64,000 bases of DNA from Acidimicrobiaceae bacterium (GTDB lineage Bacteria; Actinomycetota; Acidimicrobiia; Acidimicrobiales; RAAP-2), in assembly GCA_003153575.1 (NCBI GenBank), contig PLZW01000022.1, forward strand, positions 104,326-168,325, read 5' to 3'. A program made the position numbers and the translations under genes. Of the stretch, positions 21,393 to 32,039 are shown piece by piece; position 1 is the first letter of the stretch; each line of letters starts with the position of its first letter. Below the pieces are notes generated by a model. It saw only the letters and a program-made list of their open reading frames with translations. It did no database searches and was not told the origin of the DNA.

Positions 21393-22579
21393 GGTGTCCG
21401 GGCAGCCAGCAGGCGTTCCCTGAGAGGCCCGGGGGCGGCGGCGTCGATGGCCGTCCAGGCCAGGACCAAGGCACCGTCGCGCACCGCGGTGTCGGCCGAC
21501 GAGTTCACGCACGCGGCGGCGAACTCGGGCTGGTGGTTGACCGCCCCCCCGGACTCGATGGCCAGGAGCGGATGGATGGTCGGCACAGCGAGTGAGACGT
21601 TGGCCATGTCGGTGGACAGGGTGGGTCGGTCCACGCCCTGGTCGTCGAGGTCGAACCGTCGGCCGAGCGCCTCGGCATTGGCCCGGTAGCTGACGAGTAG
21701 ATCGGGGTCGCTCTCCATGTGGGAGTAGTCGGGGGCGAGCGAGACGAATCCGACTTCGGCCCCGGTGGCCCGCGCCCCTGCCTCGAAGCAGGCCCGCACC
21801 CTCGGCTCGAGCTCCTGAAGACCGAGGATGGTCAAGGATCGGGCCATGAATCGGCCGGTGACCCGGGCGGGGATGATGTTGGCCGCCTCGCCACCGTTGG
21901 TGACGACACCGTGCACCTGGTCGCCCGGCCGGAGCTGTTGGCGAAGGAGTCCCAGGGCGACCTGGGCGACGACCATGGCGTCCCCGGCGTTGACCCCTTG
22001 CCACGGGGCCGCGGATGCGTGGGCCGTGCGCCCCGTGAAGGCCACGTCGAAATGGGAGACGGCGAGGCAGGTCGCCTCGAGCCGCTCGGTCGGCCAGGGG
22101 TGGACCATCATCGCCGCATGAACGTCGGCGAAGACGCCGGCATCCAGCATGAGCACCTTGCCGCCGCCACCCTCCTCGGCAGGTGTGCCGAGTACCCGGA
22201 CGGTAACGCCAAGTTGATCGACGAAGGGGAGGAGTCCGAGGCCGGCACCCACGGCCGAGGCGGCGATGATGTTGTGGCCGCAGGCATGTCCGATGTCGGG
22301 GAGGGCGTCGTATTCGGCGCAGAAGGCGAGCACCAATGGGCCGGTGCCGGCCTCGGCGGTGAACGCCGTCGGCAGGCCGGCGGTCCCGGTCGTCACCCGG
22401 AAGCCACCGCGTTCGAGGGCACCGGCCGCCGCTGCGGCCGAACGCACCTCGTCGAAGGAGAGCTCAGGATGGTCGTGGATGTCGTGGCTCAGCCCGACCA
22501 GTTCGCCGAGCCGGGCGTCGACGATCTCCCGTGTCGCCGCCTTCCACTCCTCCGCCTGCGCCGTGTGGGCCTCCGGCAT
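21389..22579 (-). CDS. M20 family amidohydrolase (AbgB/M20D-like)
   Basis: 396 aa of the metal-dependent M20 fold: HDIHDHPELSF at the N-terminus, AEYDALPDIGHACGHN carrying metal ligands (CGHN rather than CGHD, as in AbgB-like members), PAEEGGGG with the catalytic Glu, and a dimerisation domain in the middle. It hydrolyses an N-acyl or aminobenzoyl-glutamate-like amide in the cytoplasm; the substrate is uncertain. A strong AGGAGGAGG site precedes the ATG at 22579. It lies 68 bp downstream of the carboxylase subunit and overlaps the acetyltransferase gene. Confidence 0.88.
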   Translation of the reverse strand: MPEAHTAQAEEWKAATREIVDARLGELVGLSHDIHDHPELSFDEVRSAAAAAGALERGGFRVTTGTAGLPTAFTAEAGTGPLVLAFCAEYDALPDIGHACGHNIIAASAVGAGLGLLPFVDQLGVTVRVLGTPAEEGGGGKVLMLDAGVFADVHAAMMVHPWPTERLEATCLAVSHFDVAFTGRTAHASAAPWQGVNAGDAMVVAQVALGLLRQQLRPGDQVHGVVTNGGEAANIIPARVTGRFMARSLTILGLQELEPRVRACFEAGARATGAEVGFVSLAPDYSHMESDPDLLVSYRANAEALGRRFDLDDQGVDRPTLSTDMANVSLAVPTIHPLLAIESGGAVNHQPEFAAACVNSSADTAVRDGALVLAWTAIDAAAPGPLRERLLAARTP

Positions 22580-22647
22580 GCGGCCTCCTCCTGGTCGGTG
22601 GGTCAGTGGTTCGGTGGTTCGGTACCGAGGTTCGACTGAAGGAATGG

Positions 22648-24426
22648 CTACTCGATGACGGCGATGACGTCGCCCGGACCCACGGACTCGCCCGGGGCCA
22701 CCCGAATCTCCTTGACCGTCCCAGCCTTCTCGGCGTTGACGTTGTTCTCCATCTTCATTGCCTCGAGCACGCAGACGGTCTGCCCGACCTCGACAGAGTC
22801 GCCCACCTCCACCAGGACCTTGACGATGGTTCCCTGCATGGGGACGGCCACGGTGCCCGATCCACCACCGGCTGCGGCGGCCTTCGGACGCTTGGGGCCG
22901 GCGCCCTTGGTTGCCGCACCGCCGACCTGAATAGCGACAGCGTCGCCCAGGTCGGGCACCCACAGTTTGACCTGGTAGCGCCTTCCGTCGACCTCGGCGG
23001 TCACGTCACGGAGCACCCGGGGAATCGCGTCCTCGCCCTCGACGAGTGCGGGCGCGGGGGGCATGGTGTCGGCGGCGATCGAGGACAGGTCCAGCCGCTG
23101 CTCGACCCAGTTGGTCGAGTGCTCGCCGGACACGAAGTCCGGATGGCTGAGGATGGCGACGTCGGCGGGGAGGGTGGTGGCGACGCCTTCGATGACCGTC
23201 TCCTCGATGGCCCGGAGCATGCGCCGACGGGCCGACTCGCGATCGTGGCCCCAGACGACGAGCTTGGCCACGAGGTTGTCGTAGAACTGGCTGACGGTGT
23301 CGCCTGACTCGTAGCCGGCGTCCAGACGGACTCCGGGACCGCCGGGGGCGACCATGCGGGTGATGGTTCCGGGGGAAGGGGTGAACGCACCTCCGGCCGG
23401 GTTTTCCGCATTGATGCGGACCTCGATGGCGTGGCCGTTGCGCTGCACCTCGTCCTGGGTGAATTGGAGGGCCTCGCCCGAGGCCACCCGGAGCTGCCAC
23501 TCGACCAGGTCGAGTCCGGTCACCAACTCCGTCACCGGGTGCTCCACCTGCAGGCGCGTGTTCATTTCGAGGAAGAAGAACTCGCCGTCCTGGTAGAGGA
23601 ACTCCACCGTGCCGGCGTTGACGTAGCCGCACGCCTCCGCCACTTTGACCGACGCCTCGCCCATGGCGACGCGCGCGTCGTCGGGGAAGTTCGGGGCCGG
23701 GCTCTCCTCGACCAGCTTCTGGTGCCGGCGCTGGGCGGAGCAGTCACGCTCGCCGAGCCACAGCGTGTTGCCGTGGGTGTCGGCGATGACCTGCATCTCG
23801 ACGTGCCGGGGCCAAGCCAGATAGCGCTCGACGTAGCACTCGTCGCGTCCGAAATAGGCGAGCGACTCGCGCATGGCGGACTCGAGGGCTTCGGCGGAGT
23901 CGTCGGGGCCGGAGACCACCTTCATGCCGCGCCCGCCGCCGCCGTAGGCCGCCTTGATGGCCACCGGCCAGCCGAATTCGTCGCCGAACGCCACGACCTC
24001 GTCGGGCGAGGTGAGGACTTCGGTCCGCCCCGGCACCCCGGAGACGCCGACGCGCTCGGCGGCGCGGCGGGCACTGATCTTGTCGCCCATGACCTCGATG
24101 GCCTCGGGCGGCGGGCCGATGAAGGTCACGCCGCGCTCGGTGATGGCCCGGGCGAAGTCGGTGTTCTCGGAGAAGAAGCCGTAACCGGGATGTACGCCGT
24201 CGGCGCCGCTGCGCTCGATCACGTCGAGGATGGCCTCGGTGTTGAGGTACGACTCGGCCGCGGTCTGGCCCCCGAGCGCATAGGGCTCGTCGGCCAGACG
24301 CACGTGGAGGGCATTGCGGTCGAGCTCGGAGTAGACGGCCACGGTGGCAACGCCCAGCTCCTTGCACGTCCGGATGACCCGGACGGCGATCTCTCCGCGG
24401 TTGGCGATGAGGACCTTCTTGAGCAC
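22648..24426 (-). CDS. accA: Acetyl/propionyl-CoA carboxylase alpha subunit (biotin carboxylase + BCCP)
   Basis: 592 aa joining a biotin carboxylase (about 1-450) and a C-terminal biotinyl domain in the actinobacterial AccA manner. Visible are IANRGEIAVRV at the N-terminus, the ATP-grasp loop GGGGRGMK, FLEMNTRLQVEHPVTE, and EAMKMEN with the biotinylated Lys558. It makes carboxybiotin for a separate carboxyltransferase beta subunit, not in this window, supplying malonyl- or methylmalonyl-CoA. The start is a GTG with GAAAGG upstream. The divergent gene birA encodes the enzyme that attaches biotin. Confidence 0.93.
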   Translation of the reverse strand: MLKKVLIANRGEIAVRVIRTCKELGVATVAVYSELDRNALHVRLADEPYALGGQTAAESYLNTEAILDVIERSGADGVHPGYGFFSENTDFARAITERGVTFIGPPPEAIEVMGDKISARRAAERVGVSGVPGRTEVLTSPDEVVAFGDEFGWPVAIKAAYGGGGRGMKVVSGPDDSAEALESAMRESLAYFGRDECYVERYLAWPRHVEMQVIADTHGNTLWLGERDCSAQRRHQKLVEESPAPNFPDDARVAMGEASVKVAEACGYVNAGTVEFLYQDGEFFFLEMNTRLQVEHPVTELVTGLDLVEWQLRVASGEALQFTQDEVQRNGHAIEVRINAENPAGGAFTPSPGTITRMVAPGGPGVRLDAGYESGDTVSQFYDNLVAKLVVWGHDRESARRRMLRAIEETVIEGVATTLPADVAILSHPDFVSGEHSTNWVEQRLDLSSIAADTMPPAPALVEGEDAIPRVLRDVTAEVDGRRYQVKLWVPDLGDAVAIQVGGAATKGAGPKRPKAAAAGGGSGTVAVPMQGTIVKVLVEVGDSVEVGQTVCVLEAMKMENNVNAEKAGTVKEIRVAPGESVGPGDVIAVIE

Positions 24427-24584
24427 GCTGCGCCTTTCGGAATCGGAGTGGCGAGGGACCGGTTCCCGCCGACGTCGGCCGGGTGGGTCCTCGCCCCACT
24501 GTGGGGCGTCCCCACTCTGTCACGCCCGTGACGGGCCACCCGGCACGGAGCGCCCGTACCGGCCCCACAGACTGGCACGGCCCG

Positions 24585-24590
24585 TAGGGT
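24585..24590 (+). promoter_or_regulatory. -10-like box TAGGGT before birA
   Basis: TAGGGT ends 7 nt before the birA ATG. Confidence 0.45.
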
Positions 24591-24597
24591 ACGTGCC

Positions 24598-25383
24598 ATG
24601 CCGCAGACCAGGTTTACCGACGTCCGTCGCTTCGACTCGATCGACTCGACCAACCGGTACCTGCTGGACGAGGCCCGGGACGGTGCTCCCGAGGGGGTGG
24701 TGGCCGTCGCCGACCACCAGACCGCCGGGCGCGGGCGACTGGGGCGGACTTGGGAGGCACCGGCAGGGGCCAACCTCTTGGCGTCGGTGCTGCTTCGGCC
24801 GGACATCGACCTCGGTGATCGGCACCTGGCCACGACAGCCGTGGCCTTGGCCGCAGTCGACGCCATCGGCGCGGTCGGTCTGGCCGGGGTAGGGATCAAG
24901 TGGCCGAACGACCTGGTCGACCCCGTCGGGAGGAAGATCGCCGGGGTGCTGGCTGAAGCCGACCTTTCGTCGGCCGGTGCACCCGGGGTCCTGCCCGCGC
25001 CGGTCGTGGTGGGCATCGGGATCAACGTCAACTGGCCCGGGGACGACGCCGACCTGCCGCCCGAGCTGCGTGGCCTGGCCGTCTCGCTGCGCCAACTGTC
25101 GGGGACGGCGGTCGACCGGGAAGCACTGCTCGACGCCCTGCTCGAGGCCCTGGGCACCCGGGTCGACGACCTGGATTCGCCCGAGGGCCGGGCCCATCTG
25201 GCCACCGACCTGAGGCGGGCCTGCACGACGGTCGGAACTCGTGTGAGGGTGGACCTGGCCGATGAGTCCTTCGAGGGAACGGCCACGGGGATCAGCCCTG
25301 CGGGCCACCTGGTCGTGGAGACCGACGGGGGGACCCGCCTCGTGGTGGCCGGTGACGTCGTGCACGTGCGCCCGGGTTCCTAA
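24598..25383 (+). CDS. birA: Biotin--[acetyl-CoA-carboxylase] ligase
   Basis: 261 aa without the N-terminal helix-turn-helix of the E. coli repressor, so a monofunctional ligase. DSIDSTNRY, GRGRLGRTW (the biotinyl-AMP loop) and KWPNDL mark the catalytic domain; the last 50 residues form the SH3-like C-terminal domain (GISPAGHLVVETDGG). It activates biotin with ATP and attaches it to the BCCP lysine of the carboxylase encoded divergently about 170 bp away. Confidence 0.93.
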   Translation: MPQTRFTDVRRFDSIDSTNRYLLDEARDGAPEGVVAVADHQTAGRGRLGRTWEAPAGANLLASVLLRPDIDLGDRHLATTAVALAAVDAIGAVGLAGVGIKWPNDLVDPVGRKIAGVLAEADLSSAGAPGVLPAPVVVGIGINVNWPGDDADLPPELRGLAVSLRQLSGTAVDREALLDALLEALGTRVDDLDSPEGRAHLATDLRRACTTVGTRVRVDLADESFEGTATGISPAGHLVVETDGGTRLVVAGDVVHVRPGS

Positions 25384-25476
25384 CCAGGTACGACACCTCC
25401 GCGACGGCACCCTGATTGCAACCGTTCGTCGCGGCCCTTGCCTGTTGCCTTGTCTAGGACCGGGACCACCCACGGC

Positions 25477-25482
25477 TACGCT
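25477..25482 (+). promoter_or_regulatory. -10-like box TACGCT before rmlB
   Basis: TACGCT ends 8 nt before the rmlB ATG; it probably drives the polysaccharide cluster. Confidence 0.42.
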
Positions 25483-25490
25483 GGCCCGCT

Positions 25491-26516
25491 ATGCGACTTC
25501 TTGTCACCGGCGGAGCCGGGTTCATCGGCTCGAACTTCGTCCGCTACTGGGTCGAGCGCCATCCAGACGACGTCGTGGTGGCTTACGACGTCCTCACCTA
25601 CGCCGGGAACCGGCCCAATCTGGACGATGTCGAAGATCGGATCGCCTTCGTCCGGGGGGACATCGGTGACCTCGAGACGGTCACGGCCACCTTGGCCGAG
25701 CACGAGATCGACGTGATCGTGAACTTCGCCGCCGAGTCCCACAACAGCCTGGCCATCCTGGACCCGACCCGGTTCTTCCAGACCAATGTGATGGGGACCC
25801 AGACCCTGGCCGAGGCGGCCAGGCGCCATGGGGTGGCCCGCTTCCACCACATCTCCACCTGCGAGGTCTACGGAGACCTCCCCCTCGACTCGGACGAGGT
25901 CTTCACCGAGACGACCCCGTACCGTCCCCGGACGCCGTACAACGCATCCAAGGCCGGGGGCGACCACGCCGTGCGTGCGTACCACGAGACCTACGGACTA
26001 GCGGCGACCATCACGAACTGCTGCAACAACTACGGGCCCTTCCAATTTCCCGAGAAGGTGATCCCCCTGTTCACGGCCAGGGCCCTCGACGACCAGCCGC
26101 TGCCCCTCTACAAGTCGACCCAGAACAAGCGGGAATGGCTGCACGTCGACGACCACTGCCGGGCCATCGAACTGGTGCTCCAGCACGGCGTCGTGGGCGA
26201 GACCTACAACGTGGGCAGTGGGGTCGAGGCCTCGATCGAGGAGATCGCCGACGCGGTATTGGACGCGACGGGCAAGCCCCAGTCGCTAAAAGAGATCGTT
26301 CCGGACCGGCCGAGCCACGACCGCCGATACCTGTTGGACTCGTCCAAGATCCGTAAGGAGCTCGGTTGGGAGCCGACGGTCCCCTTCGAGAAGGGCCTGG
26401 CCGAGACCGTCCACTGGTACGCGGCGAACCGCAGTTGGTGGGAGCCGCTGCGTGACCGCGCCCCGGTGGTGGAGGGGGACTGGAGCGGTCCCGCCGCCGG
26501 CGCGCCGGCGCGGTGA
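25491..26516 (+). CDS. rmlB: dTDP-glucose 4,6-dehydratase
   Basis: 341 aa extended SDR. GGAGFIG (5-11) binds NAD, STCEVYGD carries the conserved threonine region, and the catalytic pair is Y150/K154 (YNASK). It converts dTDP-glucose to dTDP-4-keto-6-deoxyglucose, the second step of dTDP-L-rhamnose synthesis. NFAAESHNS and NCCNNYGPFQFPEK are typical of RmlB. rmlD follows with a 4-bp overlap; the first and third pathway genes, rmlA and rmlC, are not in the window. Confidence 0.93.
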   Translation: MRLLVTGGAGFIGSNFVRYWVERHPDDVVVAYDVLTYAGNRPNLDDVEDRIAFVRGDIGDLETVTATLAEHEIDVIVNFAAESHNSLAILDPTRFFQTNVMGTQTLAEAARRHGVARFHHISTCEVYGDLPLDSDEVFTETTPYRPRTPYNASKAGGDHAVRAYHETYGLAATITNCCNNYGPFQFPEKVIPLFTARALDDQPLPLYKSTQNKREWLHVDDHCRAIELVLQHGVVGETYNVGSGVEASIEEIADAVLDATGKPQSLKEIVPDRPSHDRRYLLDSSKIRKELGWEPTVPFEKGLAETVHWYAANRSWWEPLRDRAPVVEGDWSGPAAGAPAR

Positions 26517-27460
26517 GCACCACCCAGCGGGTACTCGTCACCGGCGGGAACGGCCAGCTCGGAAGGGACGTCCGTGACGTACTGGCCGGCGCGGTGCCGT
26601 CCGGGGGCGTACCGGAGTCGGAGCTCGAGGGCACCCTGCTGCCACCGGTGGCACCGGGAACCTTCGAGGTCCTGTCCACCGACATCGACACCCTCGATCT
26701 CGTCGACCGCACGGCGGTCTGTGACGCAGTCAACGGATTCCGCCCCCACCTGGTTCTGCACGGCGGCGCCTTCACGGCCGTCGACGCCTGTGAGTCGGAC
26801 CCCGACACCGCCTTCGCCGTCAACGCCATGGGCACGCGCCACGTGGCCGAGGCAGCGGCCGCCATCGGATCCCACATCGTCTACGTCTCCACCGACTACG
26901 TGTTCGACGGTGACGCCACCGACCCCTACGTCGAATGGGACCCGCCCTCCCCCCGGTCGGTCTACGGCCGCAGCAAGCTCGGTGGCGAACAGGAGATCCG
27001 GTCCATCTCAGGCGCCTCGGGGACCGTTGTCCGGACGGCCTGGGTGAGCGGCGCCCACGGCGCCAACATGGTCAAGACGGTCCTCCGCCTGGCGGCCGGA
27101 TCCCCCGACGGCGTCCTCCGATTCGTCGACGACCAGCACGGTTGTCCGACATTCACCGCCGACCTGGCCCGCGCCATCGTGCGGCTGGGCGCCGACCGCC
27201 GCCCGGGCACCTTCCACGTGACCAACCAGGGGGCGACGTCCTGGTTCGGGTTCGTCCAGGAGGTGATGGCGGCAGCCGGTCACGACGCGTCGCGGGTGAA
27301 GCCCATCGCCACCTCGGACCTCGACCCGCCCCGACCCGCCCCGCGGCCGGCCAACTCCCGCCTGGACAACGCCGGTCTCCGACTCTCGGGGCTGCCCCCC
27401 ATGCCGGCGTGGCAGGATGCCTTGGCCCGCCTGGTGGCCGTCCTGCCTGCGTCTGCATGA
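26513..27460 (+). CDS. rmlD: dTDP-4-dehydrorhamnose reductase
   Basis: 315 aa. VTGGNGQLG (9-17) is the NADPH loop, STDYVFDG the conserved active-site region, and Y-G-R-S-K the catalytic Tyr/Lys pair. A loop of about 25 residues after the first helix (PSGGVPESELEGTLLPPVAP) is longer than in most RmlD. It catalyses the last step to dTDP-L-rhamnose. The GTG start overlaps the rmlB stop (GTGA). Confidence 0.9.
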   Translation: MSTTQRVLVTGGNGQLGRDVRDVLAGAVPSGGVPESELEGTLLPPVAPGTFEVLSTDIDTLDLVDRTAVCDAVNGFRPHLVLHGGAFTAVDACESDPDTAFAVNAMGTRHVAEAAAAIGSHIVYVSTDYVFDGDATDPYVEWDPPSPRSVYGRSKLGGEQEIRSISGASGTVVRTAWVSGAHGANMVKTVLRLAAGSPDGVLRFVDDQHGCPTFTADLARAIVRLGADRRPGTFHVTNQGATSWFGFVQEVMAAAGHDASRVKPIATSDLDPPRPAPRPANSRLDNAGLRLSGLPPMPAWQDALARLVAVLPASA

Positions 27461-27585
27461 CCCATGGCGACTGCGACTCCCGGGGCGGCTCGAACGAAAT
27501 CCGGTGCGGGCCTGCGACGGCCTTTCGCCCGGGCGACCAGATGTTGCAGGATTGAACACATGATGGGACGTGACCAGGAATGTCC

Positions 27586-29040
27586 GTGAGTTCGACACTG
27601 TTCGCACATGGCGAGCACGGAGGCCCCGACGGCTCCGGGCGTTCGTCCGGGCCGAACGAGTCCGCTTTCGGCAGCCCAAGGATCGGACCGGTCCACACGA
27701 TCGCCGTGATCGGCGTGGGCTACGTGGGTCTGCCCACCGCCGCCACCCTCGCTCACCTCGGTCACCGGGTCACCTGTGGTGACGCCGACCCGGCCAAGGT
27801 CGCCGTGCTCCAGCAGGGTCATGTCCCCATCGTCGAGGAGCACCTCGAGGACCTGGTGCGCGAAGGTCAGGCTGCCGGGAATCTGTCGTTCGTCGTGGGC
27901 GCCACGGCAGCGATCCAGGGCGCCGAATTCGTCTTCCTGTGCGTCCCCACCCCCCAGGGCGACGATGGCTCCGCCGACCTCTCCTACGTGGAGGCGGTGG
28001 CAGCCGAGATCAGCCCCCACCTGGCGGCCGGCACCGTGATCGTCAACAAGTCCACCGTCCCGGTGGGCTCCACCCTGGTGGTGGAGCGCGTCCTCGGCCG
28101 GACGGACATCCAGGTGGTGTCCAACCCCGAGTTCCTGCGCGAGGGCACGGCGGTACCCGACAGCCTCCACCCCGAGCGCATCGTGGTCGGCGGCGACGAC
28201 CAGGCGGCCGCGGCCCGGGTGGGCGAGCTGTTCGCCGGGACCCAGGCACCGCTGCTGATTACGGACGCGGCGACCGCGGAGACCATCAAGTACGCGTCCA
28301 ATGCGTTCCTGGCCACCAAGCTCAGCTTCGTCAATGCGGTCGCCAGCCTCTGTGAGGCGGTGGGCGCCGATGTCCGGGATGTCATCCTCGGTCTCGGGTA
28401 TGACAGGCGCATCGGCTTCGAGTACCTGAAGCCCGGACCAGGGTGGGGCGGGAGTTGCCTCCCGAAGGACACCCGGGCCCTGGTGCACATCGCCGAGCAG
28501 GCGGGCTACGACTTCTCCTTCCTGAAGGGTGCCATCGCCACCAACGAGGAGCAATTCGAGCGCGTCGTGACCAAGGTGCGGACCGCGGTGGCGCCGACGC
28601 TCGCTGCGGGCACCGACGGTGGAGGCGACTTTACCGGCGCGGTCGTCGCCGTGTGGGGCCTCACCTTCAAGGCCGGTACCGACGACCTGCGCAACTCGCC
28701 GGCCGTCGAGATCGCCCTCCGCGTGGCCGAGGGCGGCGCCGAGGTGCGCGCCTACGACCCGACGGTCAAGGTCCCCGAGGGTGCGCGCTCCGTGCCCGTC
28801 CCCGGATTCGACGTCGTCGACGGGGATGGCTCGCTCCTCGCCTACCCCGACGCCTACACCGCGTGCCTGGGCGCGTCCGCCGTGGTCGTCCTCACCGAAT
28901 GGGACGAGTTCCGCTGGCTGGACTTCACCAAGGTGCACGACGCCCTGGCTGCTCCCGTCTTCGTGGATGCCCGCAACCTCCTCGACCCGGCACAGGTCCG
29001 GCGGCTCGGCTTCTCCTACGAGGGGATCGGCCGCCGGTGA
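27586..29040 (+). CDS. UDP-glucose/GDP-mannose dehydrogenase family (Ugd-like)
   Basis: About 484 aa. VIGVGYVGLP is the NAD loop, VCVPTPQG and NPEFLREGTA are family signatures, and Cys291 in GGSCLPKD is the catalytic thiol; the C-terminal half closes the active site. It oxidises a sugar nucleotide twice, most likely UDP-glucose to UDP-glucuronate, because the next gene resembles UDP-glucuronate decarboxylase. An N-terminal extension of about 37 residues precedes the fold. I prefer the GTG at 27586 (CAGGA 6 nt upstream) to the ATG at 27580, which has the same site touching it. Confidence 0.88.
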   Translation: MSSTLFAHGEHGGPDGSGRSSGPNESAFGSPRIGPVHTIAVIGVGYVGLPTAATLAHLGHRVTCGDADPAKVAVLQQGHVPIVEEHLEDLVREGQAAGNLSFVVGATAAIQGAEFVFLCVPTPQGDDGSADLSYVEAVAAEISPHLAAGTVIVNKSTVPVGSTLVVERVLGRTDIQVVSNPEFLREGTAVPDSLHPERIVVGGDDQAAAARVGELFAGTQAPLLITDAATAETIKYASNAFLATKLSFVNAVASLCEAVGADVRDVILGLGYDRRIGFEYLKPGPGWGGSCLPKDTRALVHIAEQAGYDFSFLKGAIATNEEQFERVVTKVRTAVAPTLAAGTDGGGDFTGAVVAVWGLTFKAGTDDLRNSPAVEIALRVAEGGAEVRAYDPTVKVPEGARSVPVPGFDVVDGDGSLLAYPDAYTACLGASAVVVLTEWDEFRWLDFTKVHDALAAPVFVDARNLLDPAQVRRLGFSYEGIGRR

Positions 29041-29999
29041 GCGGCCGGATCGTGGTCCTCGGCGGCTCGGGCTTCCTCGGTTCCCACCTCTGCGACCAGT
29101 TGCTGGCCCGTGGGGACGACGTCGTCTGCGTCGACGATTTCTCGACCGGTCGACGGGCCAACGTCGCCCACCTCCACGACCATGCCGGGTTCACACTCGT
29201 CGAGGCCGACATCTCGCTCGGCATTCCGGTCGAAGGATCGGTGTCGGGGGTCTGCAACCTGGCCAGCCCGGCCTCGCCTCCTGACTACCTGGCCCTACCC
29301 CTCCAGACTCTCGCGGTCGGCAGCGAGGGCACCCGGCACGGCCTCGAGTTGGCTGCGCGCCACGGCACACGGTTCCTCATGGCATCGACCAGCGAGGTCT
29401 ACGGGGACCCCGACGTCCATCCGCAGGCCGAGTCCTACTGGGGCAACGTGAATCCGGTGGGTCCGCGCAGCGTGTACGACGAGGCCAAGCGGTTTTCGGA
29501 GGCGCTCACCATGGCCCACCACCGCACCCTCGGCACCGACGTGGCCATCGCCCGGATCTTCAACACCTACGGTCCCCGCCTCCGACCGGACGACGGCCGC
29601 GTGGTCTCCAACTTCCTGCTCCAGGCCATGCGGGACGAGCCGCTGACGGTCTACGGCGACGGGAGCCAGACCCGGAGCCTCTGCTATGTCGAAGACGAGG
29701 TTCGGGGACTGCTCGCCCTCTTCGACTCCAACCTGACCGGACCGGTGAACATCGGCAACCCGGACGAGCACACGGTGATCCAGCTGGCCCGGACGATCAT
29801 CGACCTGCTCGGCTCGTCGTCCACCATCGAGCACCTCCCACTCCCGACCGATGATCCCACCCGCCGCCGACCCGACATCACCGTGGCCCGGGCCGAGCTC
29901 GGATGGGAGCCGTCCACCAGCCTGGAGGACGGTCTGCACCGTACTGCCGCCTATCTGGCCGAGGACGCGGGCATCGCCGACCCCCACGGAGTCGCCTGA
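29037..29999 (+). CDS. UDP-glucuronate decarboxylase-like SDR (UDP-xylose synthase)
   Basis: 320 aa extended SDR. GGSGFLGSHLC near the N-terminus binds NAD; catalytic Y147 and K151 lie in YDEAKR, matching the YDEGKR of UDP-xylose synthases, and ARIFNTYGPRL follows. It would decarboxylate UDP-glucuronate from the preceding enzyme to UDP-xylose. The GTG start overlaps the dehydrogenase stop (GTGA), which supports this two-step reading. A dTDP-glucose dehydratase-like activity is the main alternative. Confidence 0.86.
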   Translation: MSGRIVVLGGSGFLGSHLCDQLLARGDDVVCVDDFSTGRRANVAHLHDHAGFTLVEADISLGIPVEGSVSGVCNLASPASPPDYLALPLQTLAVGSEGTRHGLELAARHGTRFLMASTSEVYGDPDVHPQAESYWGNVNPVGPRSVYDEAKRFSEALTMAHHRTLGTDVAIARIFNTYGPRLRPDDGRVVSNFLLQAMRDEPLTVYGDGSQTRSLCYVEDEVRGLLALFDSNLTGPVNIGNPDEHTVIQLARTIIDLLGSSSTIEHLPLPTDDPTRRRPDITVARAELGWEPSTSLEDGLHRTAAYLAEDAGIADPHGVA

Positions 30000-30144
30000 G
30001 CCGGTCTGGCGGGTCGGTGGCGTGAGCAGCGAGGCGCCGTGCGGGGTGTCGTGGTGGGCAATGTGCGGAGTGGCGAGCGGGGTGTCGGCGGGGTGTGAAG
30101 CGGGGTGTCATGCGGTATCGGCACCGTGGTACACAATGGGCGAG

Positions 30145-30159
30145 CCCCATCCCCTGGGG
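30145..30159 (+). other. Leader hairpin before the GT2 gene
   Basis: CCCCA (30145-30149) pairs with TGGGG (30155-30159) around a TCCCC loop, about 20 nt upstream of the GT2 start. The rest of the gap 30000-30135 is rich in imperfect GGGGTGTC repeats. Confidence 0.3.
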
Positions 30160-30180
30160 TCGAGTGAGGAGAGCGTGTAC

Positions 30181-30944
<764 letters not shown>

Positions 30945-30948
<4 letters not shown>

Positions 30949-31820
30949 CCGGCGGCGCCGGGAGGCGCACCGCCGCAGTGGTCGTCAACTACGAGTCCGG
31001 CCCGGCACTGGCCCGTTGCGTGGCCGACCTCGACGCCTGTGGCGTCCGGGAGCTCGTGGTCGTGGACAACGGTTCGGACGACGGTTCGCTGGCCGCGGCC
31101 AGGGCGACGATCCGGGAGCTCGAGGTGATCCTTCCGGGGGAGAACCTCGGCTACGGCGCCGCGGCCAACCGGGGAGTGGCTGCGTCCTCGTCGGAGTTCG
31201 TCCTGGTGTGCAACCCGGATCTGGAGGTCCCTCCTGGAGCCATCGAGTCGCTGGCGGCGGCCCTCGACGACGATCCGGACTGCGCCCTGGTCGGCCCCCT
31301 GATCCGCACACCCGAAGGTGACCGCTACCCCTCGGCCCGGCGGTTCCCCTCGATGGTCGACGCCGCCGGCCACTCCCTCCTCGGGATCTTCGTACCTGAC
31401 AACCGCTTCACCCGGAACTACCAGCGCACCGAGCTCGAGGTCCCAGCCGGCGAGCCGCTCGTGGTGGACTGGGTTTCCGGGGCGTGCTTCCTCGTCCGCC
31501 GGACCGCATTCGAACTGGTCGGGGGATTCGACGAGTCCTACTTCATGTACTTGGAAGACGTCGATCTGTGCTGGAGGCTGGGTCGGGCCGGATGGCGGGT
31601 GGCGTACGCGACGTCGGCCGAGGTCACCCACCTGCAGGGCCGCTCCACCGACCGGCACCCGTACCGCATGATCCTGGAGCACCACCGTTCACTGCTGCGG
31701 TTCGCGTCCCGGTCGTCGACAGGTTGGCGCAAGGCCCTCCTGCCGCCGGTGGCGGTGGGCGTGGCCGTCCGTGCCTGCCTGGCCTGCCTGGCCTGCGTGT
31801 CCCGATCACGCCAGCGCTGA
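30945..31820 (+). CDS. wbbL: GT2 rhamnosyltransferase-like (WbbL-like)
   Basis: 291 aa GT-A protein: VVVNYESG, VVDNGSDDGS, GENLGYGAAANRG and the acceptor-side motif FDESYFMYLEDVDLCWR, all typical of WbbL-type rhamnosyltransferases. In mycobacteria the rmlD-wbbL-manB order is conserved and WbbL adds rhamnose to GlcNAc-PP-decaprenol in the arabinogalactan linker. Here rmlB/rmlD upstream and the nucleotidyltransferase downstream give the same setting. The C-terminus is hydrophobic with repeated Ala-Cys-Leu. The GTG start overlaps the previous stop. Confidence 0.85.
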
Positions 31821-32022
31821 CCGGGACACATGGGCCGACCTGCGGCTGGCTGCCCGTCGGGTCGTCGAGATGGGCGGAGGTGGGACCGGAAGGGCGGGGC
31901 TCGCCGGGGGAACCGGGAGTGGGCGGGAACGGGCTGATGTGGCGGACCCTCGGCCGCCCGTGGCGCTGCAATCGGCCACCAGGACCCTCTGGGCTGCGAC
32001 CGGAGGCACCGGGTGGACGTTG

Positions 32023-32028
32023 TAGGGT
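32023..32028 (+). promoter_or_regulatory. -10-like box TAGGGT before the membrane-anchored protein
   Basis: TAGGGT ends 11 nt before the ATG at 32040, suggesting an internal promoter after the 219-bp gap (31821-32039). Nothing else is evident in that gap. Confidence 0.35.
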
Positions 32029-32039
32029 GTCGGTCGGTC

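Noticed and set aside
31821..32039. Plus-strand frame of 310 codons (31484-32416) covering this gap
   Set aside because: It is out of frame with both the WbbL-like protein and the anchored protein and is mostly Gly/Arg/Pro from off-frame reading.
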